A DNA stretch of 64,000 bases from Paulownia fortunei (Eukaryota; Streptophyta; Magnoliopsida; Lamiales; Paulowniaceae): NCBI GenBank assembly GCA_019321725.1, contig CM033109.1, forward strand, positions 7,409,993 through 7,473,992, given 5' to 3'. Of this stretch, positions 1 to 12,325 are shown one piece after another (position 1 is the stretch's first letter; the number at the start of each line of letters is the position of its first letter). The translations under genes and the position numbers were made by a program. The notes beneath the pieces are model-generated. The model was not told the DNA's origin, made no database searches, and saw only the letters and a list, made by a program, of their open reading frames with translations.

Positions 1-11
1 TTGTGCCTTAG

Positions 12-848
12 GTTCTGCGATGAAGCTACAAGTGCGCTTGATAGCACAACAGAGGCAGAGATTTTAAATGCTTTGAAATCCTTGGCAAATAATCGGACTT
101 CAATATTTATTGCTCATAGGCTCACAACAGCAATGCAGTGTGATGAGGTATGTATTCTGCGTTATAATATTTACATGTGTGTATATAATAAATATTATTT
201 GCCACATTTTTATTAAGTCTTTTTTCAGAAAAGAGTTAGTAGTTACCTAATGCAACATAGCATGATACTATGCTAGCCTACCACTCTGGTCCGTGTACCA
301 TGCAATATCTCCACTGTTTGAGTAAATTATTTCCACTAGTTTGGACCAAAAGTTGGCTCGTTTTCCTTGGTTTGTTTTGGAATTTGAAAGAATGAGAAAC
401 ATAGTATCAAAAGGATATGCATGTCTTCACACAATGTCGAACATATGAAGATACTAATTTCCTATTGGCTACACTCATTGGTTAATACAGACAACTGTAA
501 GCAACTGAGGTTCTTAAGTATTTTAACTATTTCGGATGTGTGTCTTGCGGTGGTCCTTGCAGTTGAGATGTATGTACCTTATATGCTGCAAATCATGTTT
601 ACCACCAACTGTGAACATCATTCATGTATACCTGGGTTCTCTGCTCTATGCTATTTTTGGCATTACTTTTGTTTCATCACCCTTATTATGTTATCGGTTG
701 ACAGATCGTAGTTTTGGAGAACGGAAGAGTAGTAGAACAGGGACCGCATGATGTTCTATTGTCGAAGTCGGGCAGATACTCACAGCTTTGGGCACAGCAA
801 AATTCCACTGTTGATGCCATTGATGCAGCCATCAAATTAGAGGCATGA
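12..848 (+). CDS. ABCB25: ABC transporter B family member 25-like (ATM3), last two exons, 5' end outside the window
   Basis: This is the C-terminal end of a mitochondrial-inner-membrane ABC half-transporter of the ATM/HMT type. In plants this family exports a sulfur or glutathione-linked compound needed for cytosolic iron-sulfur and molybdenum-cofactor assembly. Exon A (about 12-147) reads CDEATSALDSTTEAEIL and then IFIAHRLTTAMQCDE, which are the Walker B/D-loop and the switch histidine. A GT donor sits at 148 and an AG acceptor at 703-704. Exon B (705-848) continues IVVLENGRVVEQGPHD and ends DAAIKLEA-stop. The AG at 10-11 after a pyrimidine-rich run is the probable upstream acceptor, so bases 1-11 are probably intron. 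Both exons join in frame without stops, so the gene looks intact here. The subfamily assignment rests on the C-terminal motifs remembered for Arabidopsis ABCB25. ABCB23 and ABCB24 are close relatives and cannot be fully excluded. Confidence 0.9.
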
Positions 849-1060
849 GTTCCATACTCTTAATTTGCTTGCATCCTAGGTGAAAATTAGTACATATTTT
901 TGGGGATTCCCAGTAAGGTAATCTAAACTTGGGCAGGGATCATTTACATTGTAATTTCTGCAGGTCTATAGTTTACTAGAGTTTTTTGCCCTATCGTGAT
1001 TCTTGTAGTTTTAATAAAATCATATCATCATCTAAAAGGGACTTTTTTCTCTTGTATTTA
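849..1060 (+). terminator. 3' UTR and poly(A) signal of the ABCB25-like gene
   Basis: The stop codon at 846-848 is followed by T-rich sequence. A canonical AATAAA lies at 1013-1018, with T-rich sequence just downstream. The exact cleavage site cannot be seen from sequence. Confidence 0.6.
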
Positions 1061-1538
1061 TTCAATAGGCATCGTTTAGGAACATTATGAACACATTGTT
1101 GTAACCTGTTTTTGAAATACAAAATTGGAATATAAAATCCAAATTGTACTATTTCATGTCCATTTTACGTAGCAGTTTTATTCAAGTGCTGTAATATTCG
1201 TACACAAGTAGAGCTTGAGTTGTGAAATTATTTTTTTTAACATAAAATTTCATGCAAATATATACATACATATATATATATATTTGTATTTATGATTAGC
1301 TGTAAAGATAAGATGAGCAACATATAAGAATTGAATCAGCGATATTTGAGCAATCCCTTCCATCACTCTACTCAAAATAAATTAACAATGAATCAAATTA
1401 GGGCAATGATTCCATCTCCATCATTAATATAGAACGTTATTAGAGGTTACATTAACGTGAGTGAAATAACTTTATTGTTTGGTGCATTTTAAGAGTATAC
1501 TAAAGCAACAATTTTGAAAGGATTACTTATTCACAAAT
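1061..1538. other. AT-rich intergenic spacer
   Basis: No coding signal is visible. It contains an (AT)n microsatellite near 1260-1283 and ends at the left edge of an old LTR at about 1539. Confidence 0.6.
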
Positions 1539-2412
1539 TGGCGCACTAGTGCCCACTTCAACCCATAGTTGGAGTTTGACTGCGTTTATATATTTTTAAA
1601 TCAACGTAAACATATTAGCTATTTCATAATTTTTTAAAAATTAGATTATATATAGTTTATATGGGAATTTTCGTGCATATAATGACTATCAAAAAATATA
1701 TTTATTTAATTTTAATTTTAAATTGTTTCAATTTTAAATTTTAAATTGCTAGGTAACATATATACTGAAAATCGAGAACAACATTTATCATGCGATGTAT
1801 GTTAATAAGGAGAATGTTTCATTTCAAGTACATTGGTGTGAGAACACTAACCCATATATGTGGTTGCTTGTTAGGTAATATATATTCTGAAAATCCATCT
1901 AGAAATTCCTAATTATGAATGAAATATTATTAAATATGAAATTTTGAAAAAGTGCAAAATTAGTCATTTGACTTGAGGTATCATTACAATCTTGTGTATA
2001 GTTAGTTGTATTTTGATTTATTATTCTATTATAAATTAATCACAAGACGATATTTTGGGTTCCATTACCTATTTAAATGAATAGGGAAATCTCTTATGTT
2101 TTTACTGTTTTTGACTTGAAAATCTTTTGCAAAAATTGGATGAAAATTAGAAAATGATATTTAATTTCATTGCTTAGTCAAATAACTATGGAATGGACAC
2201 ACGATTATTGTGTTATTTAGGTTTTGATAGATAATTCATACCAAAAGCCAAATTTAAAAATTAGTTGATAAAATGACTGTACTTGCATAATACACTAATT
2301 GAGTCATCATAGCGCGTTACTAGAAGTTAACTATAATATGTGGATTCTTAAAATTAAAGAATTAATTCAAAAAAATTAATTAATAAATATAAATCTAATT
2401 ATTCAATCTAAG

Positions 2413-2426
2413 CACTACCGGAAAAA
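2413..2426 (+). repeat. Left terminal inverted repeat of the CACTA element
   Basis: The sequence CACTACCGGAAAAA pairs with the inverse of 11562-11575. One substitution (C/A) follows CACTAC and the last bases diverge. It directly abuts the AAG duplication. Confidence 0.93.
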
Positions 2427-2439
2427 GAGGAAATAACGA

Positions 2440-3075
2440 TAAAATTTTAGCGACGATAACGGATTTTTATCACTAAGATACTTATTAGCGACGAATCGAT
2501 CAAAAAGCGTCGTTAAGTATAATCAAAATGTTAGCGATGATATGAAGCACATTGTCGCTAACTTTAAATGTACATTTAATCTATTTTTCATAAATGTTAG
2601 CGATGAAATGTTTTGGATATCGTCGCTAAAGTTGTATGTTAGAGGCGATTTTGCAAAAGTATCATTGCTAATTTTAAAAAATATATAAATTTATATTTGT
2701 TTTCCTATTTTAGTGACGACGATTGTCAATTTCGTCACTAAAGTTAGAAAAAATCTATTTTTTTTTAGTTTTGGTAGCGTTTTGCAACGATTTTTACATT
2801 CCGTCACTAAGTTTTTTGAAACTTAGCAACAACATTCACATTAATGTCGCTAAGAGTGATTTAATTTTTATTTTTTTGAATTTTTCATGTCTAAGCGACA
2901 ACTTTTTGAAGTTGTCATCGCTAAGTGTCAACGTTAGCAATAACGTTTTGCTTATCGTCGCTACGTGCCATTTAATTTTTATTTTCAATAAATATGGTAG
3001 CGACAACTTGCGAAACATTCATCGCTAACATATATGTCAGCGACGATGTGCCTTTGATTCGTCGCTAACAGGTTG
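2440..3075. repeat. Left subterminal repeat array of the CACTA element
   Basis: More than ten degenerate copies of TTAGCGACGA or its inverse TCGTCGCTAA occur, often as head-to-head pairs about 30-60 bases apart. Examples start near 2487, 2572, 2597, 2711, 2928 and 3060. In En/Spm elements such motifs bind the TNPA protein and bring the ends together. The role here is by family analogy. Confidence 0.88.
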
Positions 3076-3099
3076 GGTTTTATCTTTCATCTTTTTCAT

Positions 3100-3490
3100 T
3101 TCTTTCCTGATTGAAAACCCTTCTCTTTCTCTCTCCTCTCTCTTTCCCTCGCGCACACCGCTGCCACCGTCGCCGCCCCACACAACAGCTACCTCGTACA
3201 TCACTTTCCTCGGCTGCCACCGTTGCTCCTACAGCCACGCCTCGTTGACCCCTACTCCACCGCCTCCGTGCTCTTCCACTGCCACCACCACCGCCATTTC
3301 CATTGCCCTGCGCAGCTGCCGCCTGGTGCATCACCTTCCTCCACCGCCACCATTGCTCCCACAACCACCGCCTCGTAGCAGCGACAACCTCTACTTTGCT
3401 GCATCTATCCTCTTCCACAGCCACTGCCACCGCTGTGAGCAACTACTGCCTGGTACGCCACCTTCCTATGCTGCCACTGTCCAATTTGAA
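3100..3490 (+). repeat. C-rich island with three imperfect ~128-bp repeats inside the CACTA element
   Basis: This is the only strongly GC-rich stretch in the left half of the window. It begins with a CT-rich run (3121-3150) and then carries three related units starting near 3190, 3322 and 3448. Each reads roughly CCTGGTRCATCACCTTCCT followed by a GCCACC-rich part. Its place upstream of the transposase genes fits a promoter or leader region. Open frames on both strands here (Gly/Arg-rich or Pro-rich) are composition artefacts. Confidence 0.65.
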
Positions 3491-3499
3491 TGTCAATTA

Positions 3500-4742
3500 A
3501 GCTTTTTGATAATCAACAAATTCACATTAGCTAATGTTTATTTATTTATTTATTTTTTTGAATACTAACCTTCATTGAGTGCTTCAATGGGCATGGTCGT
3601 AAATTTGTGACACCAATCATAACTGGCTTGCTTTATAGTGATTTTATTATTTATTTGTTTTTCTGCTAAATATGAAAGAAAAAAGAATCAGCATCTTGAT
3701 TCAATTCAAAATTACAATTTAAACTTATAATATTAATATTTATCAGGAAAAAAAAGTAGCAATTTTTTGTACTCCAACTGAAAATTAAAATTCGGGATGC
3801 CATTTAATTGAAGTGTTCAAGCTATGATTACTTGAAAATTAAAATCCTTAGTTGCATTGAAGTAAAATTTGTCAGAAATGCTTAAGTTGTGTGTGTTTTC
3901 AATTGAAGCCGTTTTATACTGTAATGACAAATATCTATATTGTTATTGCATAATTCTTTCATATTTAAGTGCATAATGAATTTTTGTTCGAGGATGAATT
4001 TAAAACTAATTCTACTAGAGTTGACAACGACTTCAATTAAATGGCTTTTTCTTTCACATTTAAAGAAAAATATTGATTTTCAGTCTAGGGAAACTATAAT
4101 ATAATAGAAGAGGGGGAGATTGCTATTTCAATGTCAGTTCAAAGTTAATTTATTATGTTTGTACGCTTAAACATATTGCTTTTAATTTTTTTGCAATTGC
4201 TATAGTTCTCATGCAATGATTAAGCAATATGTACCTTTTTTTATTACAACATATATAAATATTAAGGTAGTAAGACACTCTTAATTTGAAGCTGCCACGG
4301 TAGTAAGACTTATCTATTAGATTTATTTGCACCTATAATCTTGTATCATTTTAAATATGTAGTTATTTGTAGTATATTTTTTATTTTTGCATATGTATTT
4401 ACAAACCTCAGACCCCATTTGGAATTTAGCATAAAAAAATTTTAAAATTTTGATGATTTTAAAATTTGATGTTAAATTCTGAACTATCCAATTTGGACAG
4501 TTTGAGAATGTGTACTTAACTGTGGTTCTATTAGTATGTTATTTGTCTCGTGTACTTGATAACTATTTTAGTTCGTATCTTCCTTTGTTTTTCGGGTATA
4601 CTATAATATGTGTACTTGGAGAGCTATAAGGAGATGCTACCGAATTTTTTACATGCATGAAACAAAGTGGTCAAACTTATAAAATCACAAATAAGTGCAT
4701 GTTCTTAAATGAGATAAGCCCTTACCAAAGAGTGGAAGGAGA
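3500..4742. other. Non-coding spacer within the CACTA element
   Basis: AT-rich, with no convincing frame or repeat. It lies between the C-rich island and the transposase pseudogene and may hold leader or intron sequence of the transposon transcript. Confidence 0.5.
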
Positions 4743-7700
4743 GTGGGAGCAATGCATGCCATTAATGAACATGAATACTTTAAAATCAATTATCTAATTA
4801 CTATCATCAACATGTCGTATAATTATGGATCAAAATTAGATAATGAATTAGAATCGAGTGGCTCCAGAATACATAAATGGTTAAATTATTTTTTGGACGT
4901 AGCAAAGAATTATATGTCAACCTTTGGGTTATTGAAGATTCATTGTCCATGTCGAAGGTGAATAAATTTATATTAATTTAATTTGGATTACATTCGAGGA
5001 CACCTTTATAGATGGGGGATTTCTAAGTTATGCAAAGTGTTGACTTTTCATGGAGAAGTTACTACACCAAGTGTTGATACAAATTCCGTAAATAAAGTTG
5101 AGCATGTGAGTATGGACGAAGAAGATGATACTTTATTTGATATGTTAAATGATTTAAGGGATGCTGAATTTGTTGGTAGTAGTGGAGTTCGACAGGAGAA
5201 TAATAATGAGAACCCATCTGCAGAGGACTTGGGAGAAAGTTACATATCAATGTTTGAAGAAGCACATCGTGAGTTATATTTCGGCTGTACCAATTTTTCT
5301 GCATTTAGTTTCTTAGTGGAATTAATGCATGTGAAGGTGTTGAATAGTTGGAGTAATAAGTTATTTAATATATTGTTTCAATTGTTGTGAGAAGTATTTC
5401 TAAAACCAAATGCAATTCCAAGCTCTCATTACGAAATTAAGAAAATGTTAAGAGAGTTAGGGTTGGGATATGAATCTATACACTTATTTTGGGATGAACA
5501 CGAAGGCAAAGATATATGTCCGACGTGTAAGGAGTCCCAATTTAAATATGATAAGGCGAACCAGAAAAAAATCCCTCAAAAAGTTCTTCAATATTTTCCT
5601 TTGAAGCCAAGACTAAAGCGGTTGTTTTTGTTGAAACATATAGTAAGAGATATGAGATGGCATAAAGAAAAAAAGGGTTGAAATAGACTGGGTACTGAGA
5701 CACCCAACTGATGCTGAAGTGTGGAAAGAGTTTGACAAATTATATGAAATATTTGCAGATGATCCTAGAAATGTTCGTTTAGGCTTGGTAATTGATGGTT
5801 TTAATCTGTTTGAAAATATGTCAAATGCTTACAGAATGTGACCAGTTTTATTTGTGCCGTATAATTTGCCCCCATGGAAAATGATGAAACCGTTGTACAA
5901 AGTTATGTCTCTTTTAATTCCTGGGCCTAAGACACATGAAAAAGAGATAGATGTGTACTTGCGTCTTTTAATCAATGAATTGAAGGAGTTATGGAGTGAG
6001 GGGCTAGAAGCATATGATGCAACTACTGAACGAATATTTCGATTATATGCTGATGTTATATGGACAATTGATGACTTTTTAGCAAATGGGACAGTATCTG
6101 GGTGGAGTACTAAGGGTTATAATGCATGTTCTATATGTCTTGAAGATACTATGAGTCAAAGATTACATAGTAAAATATGTTACACAGGCCATCGTCGGTT
6201 TCTACATGATAAGTACTCGTGGCATAAAAATAAGAGCTTCGACGGAAAGTTTAAAAGTGAAGGCCTGCCACGAACTTTTAGTGGTAGTCAGATTTTAATT
6301 CAGCTAGATGCGCTGCCTGAAGTGATCTTTGGTAAAGATCCTGCAGTAACCAACAAAAGAATACGGTCAATTAGTGATATGAATTGGGTTAAAAAGTCAA
6401 TTTTCTTTGAGTTAGAGTATTGGTAAGACTTGAAGTTGAGGCATAATTTAGATGTTATGTACATTGAAAAGAACATTTGTGATGCTCTGGTTGACACATT
6501 ATTGAGTATAGATGGGAAGTTGAAGGACACAATCAAAGCTCGGTTAGATATGCAAGATATGATCATAAGGAGTGAATTGCACCTAAAGAAGATTGGGGAC
6601 AGAGTTAGTATGACATATGCAAGTTACACATTCACTTTGGAAGAAAGACGTGAATTTTGTCAGTTTTTAAAATCTGTGAAGTTCTCCGATGGTTATGCCA
6701 CAAATATCTCAAGGAAAATAAATGTGAATAATGAAAAGTCATATAGCTTAAGGACACATGACTGTCGTGTTCTTTTGCAAAAATTACTTCCAATCGCCAT
6801 AAGGAAGTTTTTGCCAAATGATATGTGTGGCACAATTGTTAAGCTATGTGACCTTTTTCAAAAACTCATTTGAAGAACTTTATATATTGCAAACTTGAGA
6901 AAAATGAAGGAGGACATAGTATTCATTTTGTGCAAGATGGAACGAATATTTCCTCCGATATTTTTTAACATTATGGTTCACTTGACAATTCATTTATCCC
7001 ACGAGGCCATATTAGCTGGACTTGTTTCATCACGATGGATGTACCAATTTGAAAGGTATTTGGGATCACTGAAGAAATATATTCGCAATATGACAAGACC
7101 AGAAAGATCTATTGCAGAGGGATATGTTGTGAATGAAGCATTGACTTTCTCATCTTTGTATATGAGCCAAATTGAAATAAGATTTATTAGACCGGAACGT
7201 AACAAAGATGTTAATCAACCTATTTTATTTACCTTAAGTATTTTCAATCAACAAGTAAGATTGATGGGCAGCCAACAAAATCATAAATTGCCTCTTGCTT
7301 TACGTAAGAAAGCACATTATATGTTCTCCATAATTGCAAGAAAGTCGACCGATATACAAAGTAAGATTTTAAATTAAATTCTAATTTTTTTTATAATTTT
7401 GATTGAGTTCATAATAGTTATATAACATTTATAAATTCTTTCATCAAAAAATCCTTCAAACTGCATTCTATAATGTCACGAGGAGCAATTTCCACAGTAG
7501 TTTAGGGACAAAATGACTAGTCTAAGAAATAAAATAAAAAATTCGAAGGCCACAAATGAACTATATTCTCTAGCATTAGGACCTGATGTTGAAGTTCGAC
7601 TATATGATGCTTGTATTGTTAATGGTGTTCGATACCATACACTATCTTGTGATATTTGTCGGACTACTCAAAATAGTGGGGTTAGTGTACCATCATTCGA

Positions 7701-8280
7701 CGAAGGCGATAACTTAGATTTTTTTAGAGTTTTGAAGGATATTGTTTTAATTTTTTACACATTTGGATATAAGTATATTTATTACAGTGTGATTGGTTCT
7801 AGTGTAACCCCAAAAAGAAATTAGTCGTCCAAGAGTTTGGTCTAACATGTATTGACTCGTCTAAGACATGGTATGAGGATAATCCATTCATTTTGGCAAA
7901 TCAGGCAAGACAAGTTTATTACTTGGATAATATAAAGCATGGAGGAAGATGGAAAGTTGTGCAAAAGGTGCAGCACCGAGAAATATATGAAGTCATCAAA
8001 AAGGAAGACAAAAATAGCAATGAACATAAATTTGAAAGTTCATCCAACAATGAGCCTAATCAAAAGATTTCATCAGATGAGATAAGGTTAAGTGTTTGTA
8101 AAGATTTAGAAATTTCAGATATTTGCAGACTAGACATTCAACCTCATCATAGAGTTGTTGGATATACAAGCAAGTTTATCTGAGAACATGCATAATTTCA
8201 TTAATGATGAAAATGAAGACTCTGAATTAGCTTATGAGAGAGAAGAGCAAATATTGTTGTCTGATGATGGTAGTGACTAA
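4743..8280 (+). pseudogene. TNP2-like CACTA transposase, multiply broken
   Basis: The family domains appear in order. Transposase-associated domain: HCPCRR near 4950, DYIRGHLYRWGI at 4986, ending in HGE. Transposase_21: from about 5330, LNSWSNKLFNILFQLL, KKMLRELGLGYESIH, CPTCKESQFKY, PLKPRLKRLF, MRWHKEK, then VPYNLPPWKMMKPLY and SGWSTKGYNACSIC. Then DUF4218 (6754-7200; DCRVLLQKLLPIAIRKF, LERIFPP-like, EGYVVNEALTF) and DUF4216 (7560-7990; CIVNGVRYHT, RTTQNSGVSVPS, GRWKVVQKVQHREIYEV). In-frame stops occur at 4959, 5386-5390, 6424-6426 and 6871-6873. A frameshift follows MRWHKEK near 5675, and a Trp-to-stop change (TGA before PVLFVPYN) lies near 5838. Part of the YESIHxCxxDCxLFW motif is missing near 5480. 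The protein would have cut and joined CACTA ends. It is dead here. Confidence 0.93.
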
Positions 8281-8817
8281 TAGTATGAACTATCAACTTT
8301 TATTTTACTTCATTTTATTATGTATTTATACTATATTCTTCATATTTTCTATTTATTCATTGCAAACTTAGATGACTTGATGACCTTCATATTATGAATC
8401 GTAAGATATTATGAACTTATAAACTAACCCGTAGACATTATAAAATTCTCATAAGAAAATAATAGAAATCCAATAGGCATGTTTGGTTTTCTTTTTTGGA
8501 ATTATTTTATCATTTTCTTTATCTCTAACTTTATTTCATTCATTTATTATTGTTAATTGTGAATGTTAATAATTATTATTTCAATCCTGATATATATATA
8601 TATATATCTTTTGATTGTGTTTACTAATTATTATTTTTGGTAGTCATTCGTTAGCAGTTGTTTGTACCCTCTAGCCACTCTCTACTACATTAACTCATTC
8701 GAGTTCTGCTTACAGTAAGATTCTTAAATAGATTAATATTATTCCTAATTTGTTAGTAAAGTTCATAAATAATCTTATTTATGTTATCTATTTAACCATA
8801 TATTTGTTTTTATAGGT

Positions 8818-10444
8818 ATGCCTCCTAAAAGGATTGAGGAGCAACCCATTATTGATCGAGCTACTACTGACATTCTGATGGAGGAAGGTATATCCAGTTG
8901 TTTGTTTTGTTTTTTAACTTATTTTATATTATCATTATTTAATAATTATGTTGAATAGTAATCTAACACATTTTTTACTGTTGCAGCTTCTACGCAGAGG
9001 TAACATCGAGATAGAGAGAGAGAGAGCCGCACATGGTGACAAACTCAGACGTTATATAGAGGAGATGAGGAGGATTCCAGTCACATTTCACAAATCTGAT
9101 GGTTGTCCTACATGGCAGCATGGATCCTCCTTTATGACAGAGTTTGGTGTAGCAGTGAAGAAGTTTGCACCGTTACAAGTTGCTGATTAGAGGCACATTA
9201 TAGAGAAGCAGAAAATGCCCATATTTAATCGGTTGTTGGTTAGTATAATTAACTATCTTATTTATCGGTTTACTTTGTCTTTGATATATTAAATGTTAAC
9301 ATATTTTTTTTGTAGGATATGATTATTGTAAATTTTCTCACATGACCAAAGATAGTTAAGAAAGAGACTAACAGGCTAATAAGTGCTCGATACAGAGACA
9401 ACCGCCAGAAGATACACAAATACTACAAAAGTATCATAGCTTTATCTTGGGAGAAGCGATTGAAAACATATGCCTCATGATTTCTGTTAGACTCAGGCGG
9501 ATTGGGAGTATATGTACACACTATTCGAGTCAGGGGAGTTTAAGGTAAATTTAATAATAAGTTTTAGCTAACTTGTTTAATGAAATCTTATATTTATTAA
9601 TTTAATCTTTTGATATTTACTATTTTAATTTTTTTTTGTAGAAACGGTCAGTGACGAACTTCACAAATCGAGCAAAGTTGCCTTATAATCATTGCGGAGG
9701 TTCAAAGTCTTTTGTGCAATGCAGTTACGATGGTATAAGTATATAAAATCTTGAGTTTTATTTAAATAATTACTATATTTATTAAGTAACATATGGCATA
9801 TGTTATTTGTAGATCGATGGAACTAGTAGAAAAGATCGAATTACTATTTTTAATAAAACTCACTACAATACTTCGAAGGGTTGGGTAGGAGATAGAGCTC
9901 AGAGCGCATATGTAAGTAATTAATTAATTCAATTGTTTCTTTTCAATTTATTTGAAACTAAATATGTTGACATTTATTAATTTTAGGATGAGATGGTGCG
10001 ACTTTGAGAAGAATACTCTGAGTTACAGGCTCACACAGATATCAGGGATGATGCTCACGCCTTAAACGACATACATATTGCAGATAGAGTGTGTGATCAG
10101 GTCCTCGATATACGTTCAGGGTACGTGTGTGGGCTTGGACATGGGTCCAAACCTATCTGGTCGACTACTTCTGATACTACATCATCCAAATCGATCAATA
10201 CAGCGCTTAGAGATTAGCTTCATATCACACAGGATGAGCTAGCTAACACGAGGACCGAGCTAGCAAACACCAGGACTGAGCTACTAGTTTATAAGACAGA
10301 CTATATCTCATGGAGTCACAACAAGTCATGATTCTGTAGTTTCTTGATAAGGTATCTCTCGGTGCGTCGCAAGCGATACAATCGCTGAACCAGCAGCAAC
10401 CATCCTCCTCAGCTCCACCCCGGCGTCTATCGCCTCAGACTTAG
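8818..10444 (+). pseudogene. TNPA-like / plant Ptta-En/Spm protein gene, six exons with nonsense codons
   Basis: The gene can be threaded through good plant splice signals: exons 8818-8887, 8987-9238, 9316-9544, 9642-9732, 9813-9911 and 9987-10444. Each intron starts GT and ends in a T-rich tract plus AG. Translated pieces match the plant 'transposase, Ptta/En/Spm' family: SARYRDNRQKIHKYY, NRAKLPYNHCGGSKSF, TRKDRITIFNKTHYN, YVCGLGHGSKPIW, and a proline-rich tail ending PPRRLSPQT-stop. These proteins bind subterminal repeats. At least two inactivating stops sit where tryptophan is expected (9188-9190 and near 9345), and more occur in exons 3 and 6. Its position after the TNP2-like gene is normal for the superfamily. 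The exon ends are inferred from splice sites only. Confidence 0.82.
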
Positions 10445-10985
10445 TTTTGTATAAATGTTTCATAACTTCTTTTAATGAATTAATTGTTATGTCAATGTTA
10501 TTCATATTAGTCGTTGCTGTTGTTTTGATATATACGATTATGTTTAATATATAGTGTTGATTTATTTCTAATTATATCTTTGGTTTGTTATTCTGTAGTC
10601 ATGGTTGGAAAAACACTTGAAGATTCTAATTTTGATTCTCATTTAGGTGTATTAGACTTCTGTCTAATTTATATATGAAGATATTTTACTTTTAATGTTG
10701 ACTTTTATAGTAGTTTGTTTAATGATTCATTTGTATGATTTGTGTATATGATACTTTCTTTAATATACGATGAGTTTTTTAATGAAATATCTTTTAGTTA
10801 ATGTTTAGATTGTTGGAATGATAAATGTCTTATGAATGGTTATTGGATATGTTGTGGGGAGTTGTTGAATATTTATGAACGATTGTAATAAACAGGTTGT
10901 AGAATTATTGTTTAAAACAAAGTATAATTTGGATTTGTTGTTTAAAACAGAATAAGACGATCGAAATAAATAAAATATTTTTTAA
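10445..10985. other. Non-coding 3' region of the CACTA genes
   Basis: T-rich, without a frame. It probably holds the shared transcript end. No single poly(A) signal stands out. Confidence 0.5.
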
Positions 10986-11565
10986 AAAAAATCTAATTTT
11001 AGTGAGGAATTTTCACAGTTCGTCGCTAAGATTTTTCTATTTTTTAAATATTTTATTAACTTAATGACGAATTTTCAACATTCACCGCTAAAATTTTTTC
11101 ATATTTTTTTTGAAAATCTTATTAATTTAGCGACGAATTATACTTTTTGTCGCTAAATTTAGCGATAAATTGTTCATATTCGCTGCAAAGGTTAGTGATG
11201 AAAACTCAAATCTCGTTGCTAAATTTTTTTCATATTTTTTTTGAAAATCTGATTAATTTAGCGATGAATTATGGCTTTTCGTCGTTAAGTTTAACGACGA
11301 ATGATGCAAATTTTGTCAAATATTATTTTTTTTTATATATTTTAGTGACAAAAGTTCTTACAGATTGCGTCGCTAAGTGATTATTTAGCGACAAAATTTT
11401 AAATTTTTACGATGAAAATGTTCATCGCTAAACTTTGCGACGTCAGCCGAATTTTTGTCGCTAAAATTTTTTACGACGGTTTTATTGCGACAATTTTAGA
11501 ATTAAAATTTTTTTCGTTGCTAAAATATATTAGCGATGAAAAAGTTTGTCGCTAAAACATAAATT
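10986..11565. repeat. Right subterminal repeat array of the CACTA element
   Basis: Dense copies of TTAGCGACGAA and inverse TTCGTCGCTAA motifs (near 10999, 11055, 11126, 11150, 11259, 11281, 11380, 11440, 11531) run to the right terminus. They mirror the left array. Confidence 0.88.
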
Positions 11566-11575
11566 TCCTGTAGTG
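11562..11575 (-). repeat. Right terminal inverted repeat of the CACTA element
   Basis: The inverse reads CACTACAGGAAATT and is followed at 11576-11578 by AAG, the second copy of the target duplication. Confidence 0.93.
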
Positions 11576-12325
11576 AAGAGTCGCACATAAGTTTGGACAA
11601 TTCCATTTCTTGTTAAGAAAAAATAGTATAATTATTGTATTAAGTAAATTAAGTAATTGAATTAATTGATTTGTTTTGGGTTCTATTTAATTCAAATATT
11701 AGATTAATTTAATTAATTGATATGATTTTTTTTATTTTTTTAAATTGATATGATCAACTAATTAAACCTAATAAATTTAGAAAAAGTCCAATTGGAGCAA
11801 TTAATTAATTAATTGTTTACAGGACGAGTAACACATTTCAATACAAGTACTCAATCATAATTTTTGTTTATCTATATTTTTCATGTGATTGGTTCAACTG
11901 AGTCGAGTTTAAAATAGAATAATTTTAGCTTAATAATTAAATTAATAATTAAATTAATTATTAAATTTAATTAATTTTAGGCCTAATTCTAATGAGTAAT
12001 GACTTGATGCGATGGAGACTTAATTTGAAAGAGGGCGAAGCCGGAGCTCCTTAAGGGAGGAGACAACCCTACACATGAACATTTCCAATCCTAGCTAGAG
12101 AAAGAAGATAATAAGATAATTGAATGAATATAAGATACTCTTTATAGAGTCTTTGATTCACAAATAAAATACCTTAAGGAGGTAGAATCCCGCATGGGCT
12201 AGGAGTCCCATTGGGAAGACAAGAGTGTGTACAAATACACCCACTAAAGTAAAAAATTTGGCCCTCCTCTCCAAGAAATTTGTCTCTCATCTTCTTTGTG
12301 ATTTTTATGTTCTTTTATTCTACAC

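Larger units (their letters stand above)
2413..11575 (+). mobile_element. CACTA (En/Spm-type) DNA transposon, 9163 bp, complete ends, non-autonomous by mutation
   Basis: The left terminus reads CACTACCGGAAA and the right terminus is its near-perfect inverse, TTTCCTGTAGTG. The element is flanked by the 3-bp target duplication AAG (2410-2412 and 11576-11578), the size expected for this superfamily. Many copies of a TTAGCGACGA-like motif in both orientations fill about 0.65 kb at the left end and 0.58 kb at the right end. Inside, in order, are a C-rich island, a TNP2-like transposase pseudogene and a TNPA-like spliced gene, both on the plus strand. Ends, target duplication and gene order make the class certain. 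Several stop codons mean it cannot encode its own transposase. Confidence 0.96.

Noticed and set aside
421..711. 96-codon plus-strand frame with membrane-like composition
   Set aside because: It lies inside the ABCB25 intron (148-704) and crosses the acceptor. It matches nothing.
3080..3442. 120-codon minus-strand Gly/Arg-rich frame and overlapping Pro-rich plus-strand frames
   Set aside because: They are produced by the C-rich repeat island, with no family match and no codon logic.
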